Shown: positions 47,551-59,875, counted from the first letter of the stretch. The stretch is 64,000 nucleotides of DNA from Plasmodium relictum (GCF_900005765.1 NC_041686.1:1219006-1283005), one strand, 5' to 3'. Notes: generated from the sequence alone by a model not told the origin. Numbers and translations are program-made.

Positions 47551-48794
47551 AACTGAGGAAATTTTTTTTAAAAAGAAAAGTATAAGCATAGGGATATATT
47601 TTTTTTTCATAATAAATAAAATCATATATATAAGAATATACATTATAAACAGTTTATCATAATAAAATTAATAATATAAAATAAAAGTTATTTTAAGCAA
47701 TGAAAAGAATGGCATAAACTAAGATTTATCAAAAGGAAGATAGCAATATGTGTTAAGATTAACTTTAAAATTAATATATATATCAAGATATTACTTAATA
47801 GTAGTAAAATAATTTTTTAAAGCTTGTTTTTATAGTAATGGTTTTTTTATTACTTTTTTAATGCGAATATTATTATATTATATATATTTGAAATGTTTAT
47901 TTTAATTATTTAAATTTTTATTAATTATATTTTTGCTTTAATTTTTATAGAACTCATTATACTTTAATTTTTATTCTCATGAAACCTATACATAATATAC
48001 ATTTCTTGTAATCATTTATAAATTAAAAAAAAATTTTTTTTTCTTGTTTTTGAAAAGATAAAACATTGAGCGGTATTGAATTAATCAACATAAAAAAAAA
48101 ATAGTGAATAAATTGAAAATTCTTCAAAATTTATAATTTTTCTAGTTATTTTATGTATAATTCATTTTTAATTATATAAATAGTTCCTTACACCTTTTTT
48201 ATGTTTAAATATACTATATTTTCCAAAAAAGGAACCAATATAATGAATAATTCCTTCTCTGTTTTTTTTTTTAAATTGATAAGTAATTGAAATTCTCCAA
48301 ACTATATTATTTTATGTTTGAAGAATTATTTTTAGAATAAGATAATGTATAACTGTAATATCATCCACCTTTTGAAATGTTATATAAAATATAGAGGTTA
48401 CCTCATTGAAATAACCGAAAATATTGTATTATATTATGCATACTTAACTCTTAAAATGAAGTAAAAACTTAAATTTTATTATTTGTTAAATATAAAACTT
48501 ATAGATTTTTTCATACACATAATAATTGGAAATAAGAAAAAATTTAAATATTAATAAAAATTTTATAACATAGTATTTTTATCTTTGAGTATATATAAAT
48601 AATAATTAATTCATTAATTATATATTAAGAGGTTTAAAAAAAATTTTTTATATCTCTTTCACTGAAAAATAAAAAAATTATTTCTATAAAAAAAAAAATT
48701 TTTCTTTTTAAGAAAATGTATAAGTAAATATGTATAAATACTATGCATAATTATACATTTCCTTTTTATTAAGCTTTTTGATGACATCATAAAA

Positions 48795-49549
48795 ATGAGA
48801 AATAAGTTAAGAACATTTTTATTAAGCAAAAAATATGATCTTGATACTTTTTTGAACAAGTATTTATCTATAAATTGAAGATATATTTGTGAAATTTTAG
48901 GTTTATTATTATAATAAATATAAGAGTAATAATATTAGTAAAAATTTATATGGTAGTAAGAGAATTTAGTAATAGTGGATGACTACTAAAACTACATTCA
49001 AAAGATTTTTATTTAAATGATAGGAATGAAATACATATATACATTGTGATTTTTGTTTTATGAAGACACTTAAATTTATAAAAAAATAATCTTTATAATT
49101 TGTTATATTTTAAAATAAGAACTTCAATATTTTATAAAGAATAATATATTATTGAAAATTTTTATGATTAAGAAGTCCAAGGATATAAGAACAAACTTTT
49201 TAGAAATTCATGGACTCATATTTTTATGTATTATAAAAAGTTATTTTTATGAGGTTAACTCTTATTACAAACAATAACCTATTTGAAAAAAACTACAATA
49301 AATACAGGTTTTCATTGTTTATTATTAACCCTTATTAATTATTAAAAACATTAAGGAATCCAAGTAAAAATAAATACTATAAGAAAGATATGCCAAATAA
49401 GAAAATTTAAGAATCAATAATTTATGTTACAAGAAGATTTAGAACTTTTAGAAACTTCCAAAAAAAAAAAAAAAAAATCTGAAAAAGTTACTTTTTATTA
49501 TAATAATATGTTTTTTATTTTTCTAGAAAAAAAGATGAAAAGTGTCTAA
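48795..49549 (+). pseudogene. Decayed gene relic with signal-like segment
   Basis: A small ATG frame (MRNKLRTFLLSKKYDLDTF, 48795-48878) is followed by a clearer frame from ATG 49164. It encodes a signal-anchor-like sequence (LEIHGLIFLCIIKSYFYEVN) and stops at 49277. Reading continues in other frames: NNLFEKNYNKYRFSLFIINP, then NPSKNKYYKKDMPNKK, then MLQEDLELLETSKKKKK to about 49549. At least two frameshifts are needed to join them. It resembles a broken secreted or membrane protein gene; the family is not recognised. Confidence 0.35.
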
Positions 49550-49869
49550 CAAATTAAAAACCATAAATATCTAGTGAATTTACATAATAAAATAAATTAA
49601 CACAAATTATATATTTGTTTTAATTATGCTAATATAAAAAATAAATATTTTTTAATGTTGCATCAAGATTATTCTTATTTTTGCAAGTTCTATTTTGTTA
49701 TAAAATACTTCGTTAATAAAATAGTAACTAGTTCATTAAGTGGAATATATTAACACCAAAATGCTTAGTCAATAAACTTACTAAAATAAAATTTTTTTTC
49801 ATTAATTTTTGTTAGTTAAATATATGCTTAAAAGGATGAAAAAATGAAAATAAAAAAAAAGGTGATTTG

Positions 49870-50000
49870 ATTCATTTTAAATAGAAATATATCTTTGACA
49901 GATATGATGAAATCCCAATTTCTTAATGAAATACAAAAAATCAAAAAAAAAAACTTTAAAGCAAACTTTAATGGCTATAATTCATTAATAGTGAAAAGAA
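49870..50000 (+). pseudogene. Short coding-like relic
   Basis: One frame reads ILNRNISLTDMMKSQFLNEI and continues QKIKKKNFKANFNGYNSLIV before a stop at about 50005. It has purine-rich first codon positions but is short and isolated, and may be part of the relic just upstream. Confidence 0.2.
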
Positions 50001-51535
50001 AATAATTATTAGAAGTGCAAAAAAAAAAATATGAATTGAATATTATAATATTAAAAGTACCTTATTTTCCATCGAATTGAAAAAATAGTATGAATATTAA
50101 GGTATAAATCAGAAAGTATAAATTGAATAGAAAATATTTTTTTAGATTTTTTTTACATTTAAATAAATAATGGTAAAATAAGTGAGAAACAATAGAGAAA
50201 AACTATATTTTTTTTTAAGTATATATATAAAAAAAAATGTTTTTAGCATATTTTCTCTTTTTATCATGGAAAATATTTGCAATTTTTTATTAACATGCAT
50301 AAAAACGTTATACAAAATTATATTTACTTTTTACAGATATTTTTAAGGTTATCTATGTATTAACAAAATGAGAAATATAATAAAATATGTATAAATTTAA
50401 ATTGCAGATTGCCATAGAAAGTTATAAAAGTTGAAAAATCAATATTTTTTTAAGTTTTAACGTAAGTTCTTAAATTTTAAAATACTCTCGCATACATAAA
50501 TGTGCATTTAAATAATTGCATAGAGGAAATAATGTATATTTAAAAAATATATGCATGCTGATTATTTATTCTTAATGGAAAAAAATATGTATGTTTATTA
50601 AATGAGAGTGAACATTTTGCTCTTAGTATAAAATATTTCTTATATATATATTTCTAATAAATGTAGTTTTTTTTTATTATTTCTGTTTTTTCTTTTTTTC
50701 CATATAAATCATTTTAGGAGATAATTTTTATATTTTTTTAAAGAAAATATATGAAATATCACTTATTGTATATGTAAATAGAAACATTTTATTTTAATAT
50801 ATCTGTTAAATTAAATTTTTATGTTCTTACAAAAATATATTTTTTATTTAAACTGATAATATATTTGAAATAATGTACAAGTATATAAATATTAGTACAC
50901 ATAAATATTACTTCTAATTAAAAAAAAATTTATTTATATTTTTCAAGACTTTGTAGAATTTTGTTTCCAGAGTAATATAAAATATGAATGTTTTTTTATT
51001 AATTCTGAATCGATTATTGCAAAAATTTATATATTATGAAGCAGAAAAATTTTAAATAATAAAAAAAGTAACTTTTTAAATTAAAAATTTTTGGAAAAAT
51101 TTTAAAGATACGAAAATCAACATATAAAAACAAGATTAATTGGATAATGAAAAAAAGATAAATATAAAATAAAAAAAGAAAATCGACTTAATATGGCATA
51201 TTTATGAATTTTATATTTCATTATCAAATGGGAATATTATTATTAGTAATATAATTATTATATATTATATCGCAGCATAATATATATATGGTGCTCTAGT
51301 GATATATTGCATAAGGATAAGTATTAATAAATGGAGAAAATAAGTTTATATAATTTTTCACTTCTTTACATGCAAATAATTGCATTATAGTAATATTAAT
51401 ATACAAAATTAAAATAGTAGCATATAATAACATTAGATGTACTAATATTTAAGTTATATATATATTTTATAATAATGATAAAAATAATTGCATGTTATAA
51501 TGAAAGATGATTAATTTTAATGATATCAAATAAGG

Positions 51536-51538
<3 letters not shown>

Positions 51539-51592
<54 letters not shown>
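51539..51592. repeat. (TA)n microsatellite
   Basis: About 54 bases of uninterrupted AT dinucleotide repeat. It also generates a spurious Tyr/Ile ORF on the reverse strand. Confidence 0.9.
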
Positions 51593-51595
<3 letters not shown>

Positions 51596-51939
51596 TTCAA
51601 TTAAAGATATATAAATAAATAAAAAGCAAAACATTTTAAAATTATCTTTTAGGATAATTATTGAATCAAATATAGGAAATTGAAATATAAGTATATTAAA
51701 TAAAACATTTTGAATAAATTTCATTATAAATTTTGTAGATTTATATGCAATCTTATATTTTTCCAATAAATTTAAAATAACATTATATTTTAAAAAAAAT
51801 ATTAAACAATAAATATATTATCATAATTCAGAAATTGAAAAAAAAATTTTAAAAAGGAAAATTAAATATATTATGTTCTATTATATTCATATAAATAAAG
51901 CAAGAAGAATAAAAAAAAAGATAATGTTTTTTACATAGT

Positions 51940-52690
51940 TTTTAATAGTTATAATGAATATCTAGAAATAATATATATGACCATATATAAAATATTAATG
52001 ATATAAAACACATTAGAATAAGCATATTTTTTTAAGTCGAGGATAATATTAGTCATAGTGATAGTAATACAAATGGGATTTTCAGATATAATGTAAATTA
52101 TGTGGTTTAGATCATTTACTTTAATAATCATGATGCTTGTGAGATTATCAATAATAATGACTATATAAATTTTTATATATTTTTTTAATTTTCTTGAAAA
52201 TAATTAAAACAATAAATCTCATTGCAATAATTTTAAAATATATTTATTTATTTGATTTGCATAAAGTCAATAATGATTCGAGGGAATATTATAACACTTA
52301 TTTTATATATATTTATATTATTAATGTGATTCTAGTTTTTGTAAAATATAGAAGTAGATATGAACTTCACTAAAAGAAAAAAAAACAAAGAAATATAGAA
52401 AAAAAAAAAAAACATAAAAATAAAATAAAAATTATGTAGTGATAGAATAAACAAGAAATTAAAAGTTAAAATCACTGTTGGAAAAAGTTTTAAGCAAATG
52501 TTATGCATAATGCAAAGACAAATGAAATCATATAATTTCTTATGTTCCAAATTATAAAAGTACAAATTATAATTGATTCTATTATAATTATCGAAGTAAA
52601 CACTAAGAAAAGTACAAATAATGCAAATATTAAATTCGAATTTAATATTTATGTCGAAATAGTGTGTTACTATAAATGCATACATTAAAT
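51940..52690 (+). pseudogene. Decayed cysteine-containing gene relic
   Basis: A series of forward frames looks coding. EDNISHSDSNTNGIFRYNVN (from 52039) continues after one in-frame TAG into NNHDACEIINNNDYINF. Around 52430 a frame reads KLCSDRINKKLKVKITVGKS, and after a frameshift VNTKKSTNNANIKFEFNIYV, ending CYYKCIH at 52688. Scattered cysteines and Asn-rich composition suggest an extracellular Plasmodium protein. The reverse-strand ORFs at 51949 and 52332 are shadows of this. The family is not identified. Confidence 0.35.
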
Positions 52691-52930
52691 GAAAAAAATT
52701 TGTCGTTAAAGAGTTTAAGGGATTCTTTGACATCAAATTTTAATATTATATTTTAAAAAACCACAAATATTTTAAAAGAATGTTTAATTTAACATTAGCA
52801 TAGTATTTAATCACAAAGGGGGGGGGAAAAGAAAATATATATGCACATATAACTGTATATAAATGAAAGAGATTTCATAGTTTTTAAGAAAATCCACGTA
52901 ACATATATAACTATATGTAATTTGTGTTCA

Positions 52931-53055
52931 TTAACGTTTTCTTAAACTATTTTTCCTCTTTTTTATAATTTCATTACCAGTTTTGTGTCTTTCTTCTTTA
53001 TTATAGTAATATTTATGTTCAATTTTTTTAATTTGAATTCCTTTAATTGTTTCCA
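52931..53055 (-). pseudogene. Out-of-frame basic tail downstream of the small membrane-protein gene
   Basis: Immediately after the short second exon of the reverse gene at 53043-53489, a different frame stays open for about 41 codons. It reads VETIKGIQIKKIEHKYYYNK, then EERHKTGNEIIKKRKNSLRK, and stops at 52931. Its codon composition is coding-like and strongly basic, as expected for a cytoplasmic tail. A single-base shift near 53055 would join it to the gene, so it may be a frameshifted original C-terminus or a sequencing error. Confidence 0.35.
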
Positions 53056-53489
53056 CGTCTTATATTATTAAATAATGAAAGACCACCACCAGTTGAGTAA
53101 CCCTATGATGCAATTTAAAAATAAAGAATTCAAAAACATATTTTCTTTTATATTAATAGAATTTTAAAACAACAAATAAATAAAATATATGAAAAGTATG
53201 AGCATATTTTTATAAGAAAAATTTATCCTACTCTTAAAATCAATAAGGCAAAAAGTATTACAATTGCCGTTATAAATGATTCATAACCATGTTCAGGTTC
53301 CACATCTAACGATTCTTCAAGCATATGTTGAATTCCGTTCGAATTAACTTCAGGAAAATGCATACTCGGGTTATTATATAATGGAGTAGCATTAATATCC
53401 ATATTATTTAATGCTAAAGTAAGAATTAAATTTGAAGTAGGTTCATTATCGCTTTCATTTTCACTGCTTTCTAGATCACTAGGATCCAT
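53043..53489 (-). CDS. Small single-pass membrane protein, two exons (family unknown)
   Basis: Exon 1 (53232-53489) begins at an ATG that follows an in-frame stop. It encodes an acidic Asn/Glu/Pro-containing region (MDPSDLESSENESDNEPTSN) and a transmembrane segment (FITAIVILFALLILR, residues 72-86). Read straight through, it stops two codons later at 53223. Splicing at AGA|GTAGGA to the acceptor ending ATCATAG gives exon 2 (53043-53102), adding GYSTGGGLSLFNNIRRGNN for 105 residues (phase 0, 129-base intron). There is no N-terminal signal peptide. A membrane segment followed by an intron and a short basic tail recalls the C-terminal end of Plasmodium multigene surface proteins (for example pir), but no family can be claimed. 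G+C is higher than in the flanks, supporting coding. The tail may be truncated by a frameshift. Confidence 0.55.
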
Positions 53490-55051
53490 GTTTAGTATAT
53501 ATTTATTTAATATATAGAAAGCAATTATTTAATAAAAGCTGCTTTCCCCTTTTTATTATACCTTATAATAGAGTGGTTATTTTAAAATAATATTAATATC
53601 TTTTGCTTATAGTAAAAAATAATAAAGAAATAATTAGGATTATTTAGTTACATGCAAAAATTAATAAAGAAATATAAAAAAAAAAAGTATATTTTAAATT
53701 GTTTCATATTAACTTTATTTATTTTAAAATTTTTATGAAAAGATTATATACTAACAAAACTAAATTTAAATAGATTATTAAAATATTAATCATTGAATAT
53801 TTACTATTTTTTTTTTAATTAATTAAAAAAAAACCTAATTTAAAAAATTACAATTTCTAAGCATACTTATTATGTTCATGCGTAAATTGCAATTTTTATA
53901 CAAACATTCCTATTAATATATTTCCTAAATATTTTTGTTATTTTATTTTATTTTATTTTATTTTATTTTTGCTTTATAATCACAAATATAGAAAGGTATA
54001 AAAAAAAAAATGTTAATAAAATTCAGTGATATAATATATAATTTTTTTTTAAGAAATTTGTATATGCATTAGATTCTTTATCATTGTAGAAGTAAAAATT
54101 TCTTTAGGTACATGCGCATAAATTATTTTAAGTAGTATATCTTTTGTAATAAAAAATATAAAATTCATAATTATAAATATATATTAAAATTGGAATTTTC
54201 TTTTACAAAAGATATATGAAGCAAAGTAGTATATTCTAGAAGTACATTTTTCATATTATTATTTTTTTTTTAATATTAATATAATTTTTGATTTTTTCAT
54301 TTATAATATATATTTATTTCTCTGCTTTTCTTTATTCGAAATAATAAATGTTTTTACTTTTCTATTAATTCATTTTTAATTATCACTATTTTTCAGTTTA
54401 TTATCTTCTGATTAAAAAAAAGATTAATTATTATTAATTAATTTAAATATTAAAATCTTATTTCTAATGAAGTTTAAGAGTTTATTAGGAAAAATTAAAA
54501 TAAACCTACTTGTGAAATGTAAAGGCAGCAAAATTGCACTATCTAGTATAAGGGAAAAAATGGTTTTATTTGTTTATTTTCTTTATTTTTAATTGTTTGT
54601 ATTAAAAAAAATTGGGGAAAAAAACTTCCTAAAATTGGAATTTTTTTAAATTGTTTACGGAATGAAAATTATTCTTTTTGCACAGTAAAAATGTATCTAA
54701 CTTTACGCAATTATTTGGAATATTTTTTTAATTATGAATTTTTTCAAGGATACAATAATTATAAAAAAATTTTAAAATAAAATGAAATATTAAAAAAAAA
54801 AATTATTAATCCATATATCATGCACATTGATTATGATTAAATCTAATATTTTTTTAAATAATACCTTAAATTATGGATAACTGTAAATTATAATCTTCTA
54901 AAAAATATTTAACTGAATTTTTTAATTTATATTAGATATATGATTTAAAAGAATGTTGCATCACATTTTTGAAGAGTTGAGCAAACAAATTAATAAAGAA
55001 AAAGTATAAATGATTATACTAATGTAATTTGGTTTTATTACTTCTATTTCT

Positions 55052-55076
55052 GGTTAATAAAAAAATGATATTAACC
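55052..55076. repeat. Palindrome GGTTAATA / TATTAACC (member 1)
   Basis: An 8-base perfect stem with a 9-base A-rich loop. It forms the left edge of repeat copy A. Confidence 0.7.
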
Positions 55077-55670
55077 TTTTGTAACATAAAATTATCTTGT
55101 TAGGAAAAAATAAGTCAGCCATGCACTAACACTAGTTATAAAAAAAAAAATATATATATATATATAGCTATATTTTTTTTTGTTTATTTTTATATATCTT
55201 TATAATTTACAAATAAAAAAATATAATTTTTTTTTTGGGAAGTAGATGCTTTTAAGTTGAAATACTATTAATTTTTAATTGAATGATAAAAATTGATATA
55301 AAGAAATAATGTTTATATTGGATTCGATATGTATTTTTTTTTTATAACATTGAATAACTCAGAGTTTAATTTTTGTTATTTGTTATAAATTTTTTATGTA
55401 ATTAATTAAAAGAATATACTTATTCTTTGTAAATAAAAGTGCATTTATAAAAGTAAACATGTGCCTTTTAAGCAGTACATAATAATTTAATTAAAATATA
55501 AATATTATACATTATAAAATGCCAATATATATATATATAATAAAAACAAGTATATATATATAAAAACGTATATTTAGTTATACATGCTCTTTATTAATTT
55601 GTTTGTTCAATATTCTAGCAAAGTCATTGAGTAGCCAATTAATAAATCAATTACGTAGAGTTTATTTTAA
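55052..55670. repeat. Subtelomere-like repeat, copy A
   Basis: This shares ordered blocks with copy B: the palindrome GGTTAATA...TATTAACC, then AAGTCAGCCATGCACT (about 55112), a run of A and TA, TTGTTATTTGTTATAA (about 55373), ATACTTATTCTTTG (about 55416), and AGTTATACAT...TTATTAATTTG...CAATATTCTAG (about 55576-55618). The offset to copy B is 1389-1415 bases and grows along the repeat. Confidence 0.75.
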
Positions 55671-56179
55671 AGCTACTAAAATGTTTAATTATTTAAATGT
55701 ATATATGTTCACACGTAAAATATACAAAACATATAATAGACATCTTACATAAGCACAAACATATTATACTTAAATATTATCTATCTTAATATTTCATTTG
55801 TACACTCAGATATTCTTATTGCTTTTCAGCATAATTTTATCTTCTCTTCGACACATCACTTATGTTATTTTAAATTTTTACTATGTATATTATTCCCCAT
55901 CTAATGTGTACTTATGTAAAATTTATAATAAATATTTTTATATAAATTATAATTATGTAAAAGTATAATAAAAAAAAAAATATATGTATATAAAAAAAAT
56001 TATTTTCAATTTTAGATATATGAAAATTCTAAAACAATTTATCTTTTGTGAATTTTTAATCTTCATTTTTTTAAAACATTGCGGTGAAAATTTAACTCTG
56101 TTCAGTATATTTTTTATTGGAGTTAGTACGATGCTAATTCGAATCCTTCTGCATATATAGTTACGTTTATTTTATAAAA

Positions 56180-56203
56180 GGTTAATAATAGCTTTTATTA
56201 ACC
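56180..56203. repeat. Palindrome GGTTAATAA / TTATTAACC (member 2)
   Basis: A 9-base perfect stem with a 6-base loop, between the two repeat copies. Confidence 0.7.
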
Positions 56204-56440
56204 AGTTGTAGACTAGAATCTATTATTTTAGTTTATTGTAAACATATTTTTGTATTGAATAAATAATTTCTAAATAGTTACCTTATATGACATGAAAAAA
56301 GTATATTTCTTATAAAGTTTATATTTAAGAAGAAATATTATGACTAAGTACTTCCATTATTTTAACATAATAACTAATTCATAAAACATTTATGTATGTG
56401 ATTTATTAATTACCCATTCAATGGCTTTGTTAGACTATTA

Positions 56441-56462
56441 GTTAATAAAAGATGCTATTAAC
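56441..56462. repeat. Palindrome GTTAATA / TATTAAC (member 3)
   Basis: A 7-base perfect stem with an 8-base loop, at the left edge of repeat copy B in the same place as member 1 in copy A. Confidence 0.7.
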
Positions 56463-57060
56463 CTTTTATAATACATAAAATTAGCTTACTAGTTAGGGAA
56501 ATACAAGTCAGCCATGCACTGATTCTAGTTAAAAAAAAAAAAAATATATTTATATTTTTTTTTTTTTTTTTGTTTATTTTATTCCATATATCTTTTGTAA
56601 GTATAAAAAAAAAAAACACTTTTTTTTGTTGTGTTTTGAATTGAAGAGAGTCAATTTTCTAATAAAAATTAGCGTATGAAAAGTGATAATGAGAAAACTT
56701 TTTATTTCTTTTAATAAATAAGAATTGTAATGTTTGTGTTATATTTGATTTGTATATTTAGAAACAACAGTGAATAACTTTAGACTTAATTTTGTTATTT
56801 GTTATAACTTAATCATTTACATGCTTTTGTAAATTAAAAGATTATACTTATTCTTTGCATATATGTATACATTTGTCAAAGTAAATATATGTCTGTTAAG
56901 CAATACATAATTGCTTAATAAAATTAAATGTTATATATATATATTAAATATTACTATATATAAGTATGTACACTAAAAATCAGTAAATTTAGTTATACAT
57001 ACTATTTATTAATTTGCTTGTTTAATATTCTAGAAGAGTCAAGTAACATCCAACTAAAAA
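56441..57060. repeat. Subtelomere-like repeat, copy B
   Basis: This carries the same blocks in the same order and orientation as copy A: a GTTAATA...TATTAAC palindrome, AAGTCAGCCATGCACT (about 56506), TTGTTATTTGTTATAA (about 56790), ATACTTATTCTTTG (about 56836), and AGTTATACAT...TTATTAATTTG (about 56991). The copies have diverged by substitutions and small indels, so the duplication is not recent. Confidence 0.75.
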
Positions 57061-57545
57061 ATCAAGTATTGAACAAACCTGTTAATAAAGAGTATATATA
57101 AATAATTATACTTATCTTTTGTTTTATAAATTAGTAAATTTATATATATAAAATTCCATTTAATTATATTTTTATTTGTTTTAGAAGCATTTATTTACTT
57201 TAACAAGTGTATAATTTATTTTTCTTAAAGATTTAAATCCTCTTTTAAATTATGATTATATAAAGTAATATAATTACAACAAATGCCAAATTAAAGTTAT
57301 AACTATTTTTTAAAACGTAAAAATTAAATATAACAAAACAATATACTTTTTATCTCAGATAAATAAAAAGTTTAATATACTTTAGTTTTTTAAAGAAATT
57401 TTATCCCCCTTTTTAACGAATTTCATTATCTCTTCTATCATTAAAAAAAAAATGAAAAAAATAATTATATATATTATAAAATGGATTCAGTATGCAGCTG
57501 ATTCTTATTTTCCTGATCGGAAATCTAAATTTTATATTACAAGCG

Positions 57546-57567
57546 GTTAATAATATCTATTATTAAC
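57546..57567. repeat. Palindrome GTTAATAATA / TATTATTAAC (member 4)
   Basis: A 10-base perfect stem around a 2-base TC loop, the most perfect member of the set. Confidence 0.7.
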
Positions 57568-57946
57568 GACTAGTTCAACATAAATTTCCATTTATTTTTA
57601 ATAAAAATAAAATAGCTAATATATAAAGATATATGATTATAAATATTATCCATCAAAATTAATTCCCGTTAGTGTAGTTTATGATTGAGAATCTTCGACT
57701 ATAAAAAAGTAAAAATTTAATTTTTTAAAAAAAAGAAAATGATAAAAAAAAGAATAAAAATAGTTATCAATGAATATGCCACAAAAAAAAAAAAAAATGT
57801 AGATCAAAGAATTTTTTTTTTTTATTAAATTATATATTCATACAATAATATATTTAGCTAGGTTATTAAGGCATTTTCTTTAATATATTGAGTAAACAAA
57901 TAATTTTTTTACTTTAAGTTGTATTACCAATTCAGATATTTAAAAA

Positions 57947-57969
57947 GGTTAACAAAACTCTTTATTAAC
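57947..57969. repeat. Palindrome GTTAACAAA / TTTATTAAC (member 5)
   Basis: A 9-base stem with one mismatch and a 4-base loop. Confidence 0.55.
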
Positions 57970-58889
57970 TACTAATATAATTCACATATACTTTTTTAAC
58001 AATATGTAATTTCCTAATTTCTGTTTCTTTTTATTTAAATCACATAAGATCTATGGGTATATATATAGAATAAAAAAAAAAATTACATTTAACTAAAATA
58101 TGATTCATAGTAATAATAAAAAGGAGAATATAATTAATATTTAAAATTTTTTTTTTTCATTTTATCTATTCTATAGATAAAAATTAAATATAATTTGTCA
58201 TATAAATATTAATATATATTTTAAATTCAAATTTGTTAGATATGCACTATTATTAAAGATTTTAAGATCACATTATTTTTTATAGAAATTAAAATATTTA
58301 ATGCATAAAAATTAATTAAATACAATTTTATATAAATAATATATTGTAAGAAAATTTTAATATTAGTATACAGTATTCATATGTATATATATATTTTTTG
58401 ATGAAGAATAATTTATATATAACCATATTGATGATAAAATATTTTATAATCCTTCTTGATGTTTTTGTTTCTATTGATATAAAATATATAATTTCTGTAA
58501 TCTAATAGAGAAAAATTAAATAAAAATTAACAATATCAATAATGAATTTTAATAAAAAATAGGTATAATTAGTTCAAGAGGATGTTGTGTCATTTAATTG
58601 TTTCCCTTTTATAGATACTTTGTATATTTCTGTGATATGTTTATAAAAATACATCATTTTACATATTTTTATATATATGAATTTTTTCATTTTAATCAAA
58701 TATCTTGCATGTATATGAAAATAATTTTTTTTATTTTTATCTATGCTTTTTATGTTAATAATAATAAGAAATTCCACAGGTAATGCAAATGAGAGGATAT
58801 ATGTAAAAAATACAATAAGAATAAAGATACATAACAAAAAAAAAAGATAGTAATAAATAGTTCAAAAATAATGAAAATCATATTGATAT

Positions 58890-59875
58890 TTTAAGTTGTT
58901 TTAGTGTGCTATGAAATGCTAAATGTAAACCTGCAAGTATTTGAAAGTTTGTTCAACTTTTGGAAAATGTTAAAAAATTCTATGTTTAATGTATTTTTTA
59001 TATATAGAAAACATCAGATAATTTTAAATGTAAATATGAATACAAAATTGATCAATATAAATAAAATATCATTAAAAGCATACACGAAAACTAAAAACTT
59101 TTAATCTAAATGGTCTATTGATAGCGTTAACTTGTAACGTTATTTTTCCTAAGAAATACATTTGGTATTAAAAAAAAAATAAAATTTTTTAATGTTATGG
59201 ATGATTTAATAAATTACATTGAAAAATTATTCCTAAGTAGCCTCTTGTTATAAGAATGGACTAAAATAATAATATCCTAAAAATAATGACATCTTTTAGT
59301 AATGAATTATAGGATATTTTTTATAAATATACAAAGATCACCCACAATTTGAAATTTAGTGAATTTTTAATATGAAAATAGCAAAATAATATTGAGACAT
59401 ATCTCATATTTTCTTAATGAAGAAAACATAAATAGAAAAAATTTTAGCAGTTTTTTAAAAAAATTTCATGAAAAATGTTTTATAAGAATGTATTTTTAGT
59501 TCCTAATAAGAGATATTATGTTTTAGGATGTTACAGCTCAGATATTATAATTTTTAACTTTAATATTAATGGGAAAAGTAAGAATCATAGATGTTTTGAT
59601 AACTTATATAAAAAGAATAATTGGGAAATTTACGAATGCTATATAAAAATCTTATGATATTACGAAGGATTCAAAAGAAATTATTTTATGCTATCGAACT
59701 ATTTTAATTCATGAAAACAATAAATTTAAGTAAAAATGGATATATTTCTTATAAAAAATTAAATTTTAGCAAAGATACAGCAATATTTACTTGTAAATGT
59801 GAAATCAAAGAAAAAAATAAGATAAAAGAAGTTAAAGTAATTATAAAAGCAGGTTATTTAGTTTTTTTAATATAA
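58890..59875 (+). pseudogene. Decayed relic resembling a 6-cysteine (s48/45) protein
   Basis: Forward-strand frames, broken by stops and frameshifts, carry cysteine patterns reminiscent of s48/45 domains. Near 58920 one frame reads NAKCKPASI and later KTSDNFKCKYEYKID. From 59475, RYYVLGCYSSDIIIF and NHRCFDNLYKKNNWEIYECY. From 59711 to 59875, LNFSKDTAIFTCKCEIKEKN, then KVIIKAGYLVF. The strand ending in F-x-C-x-C, seen once in full and once in part, is what the last strands of 6-Cys domains show. Two domain remnants would fit the paired A/B arrangement. The assignment is an inference from short motifs. Confidence 0.35.

Larger units (their letters stand above)
46862..52930. other. Gene-poor region with decayed coding relics
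   Basis: About 6 kb without an intact gene. Relics of forward-strand coding sequence are listed separately at 47230-47550, 48795-49549, 49870-50000 and 51940-52690. A (TA)n run lies at 51539-51592 and a 9-base G run at 52818-52826. The rest is A+T-rich DNA in which I see nothing definite. Confidence 0.55.

Noticed and set aside
52332-52736. 134-codon reverse ORF rich in Phe and Ile
   Set aside because: It is the antisense of a forward relic with better codon character; the hydrophobic composition comes from poly-A on the forward strand.
58574-58837. Reverse ORF with a signal-like start
   Set aside because: It has no ATG at the 5' end of the frame (it opens at TTG), and no convincing second exon could be joined. 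At most a relic.
58904-59104. Forward 66-codon frame over the 6-Cys-like relic
   Set aside because: It starts at GTG, and the neighbouring frame carries the cysteine pattern, so this frame is a shadow.
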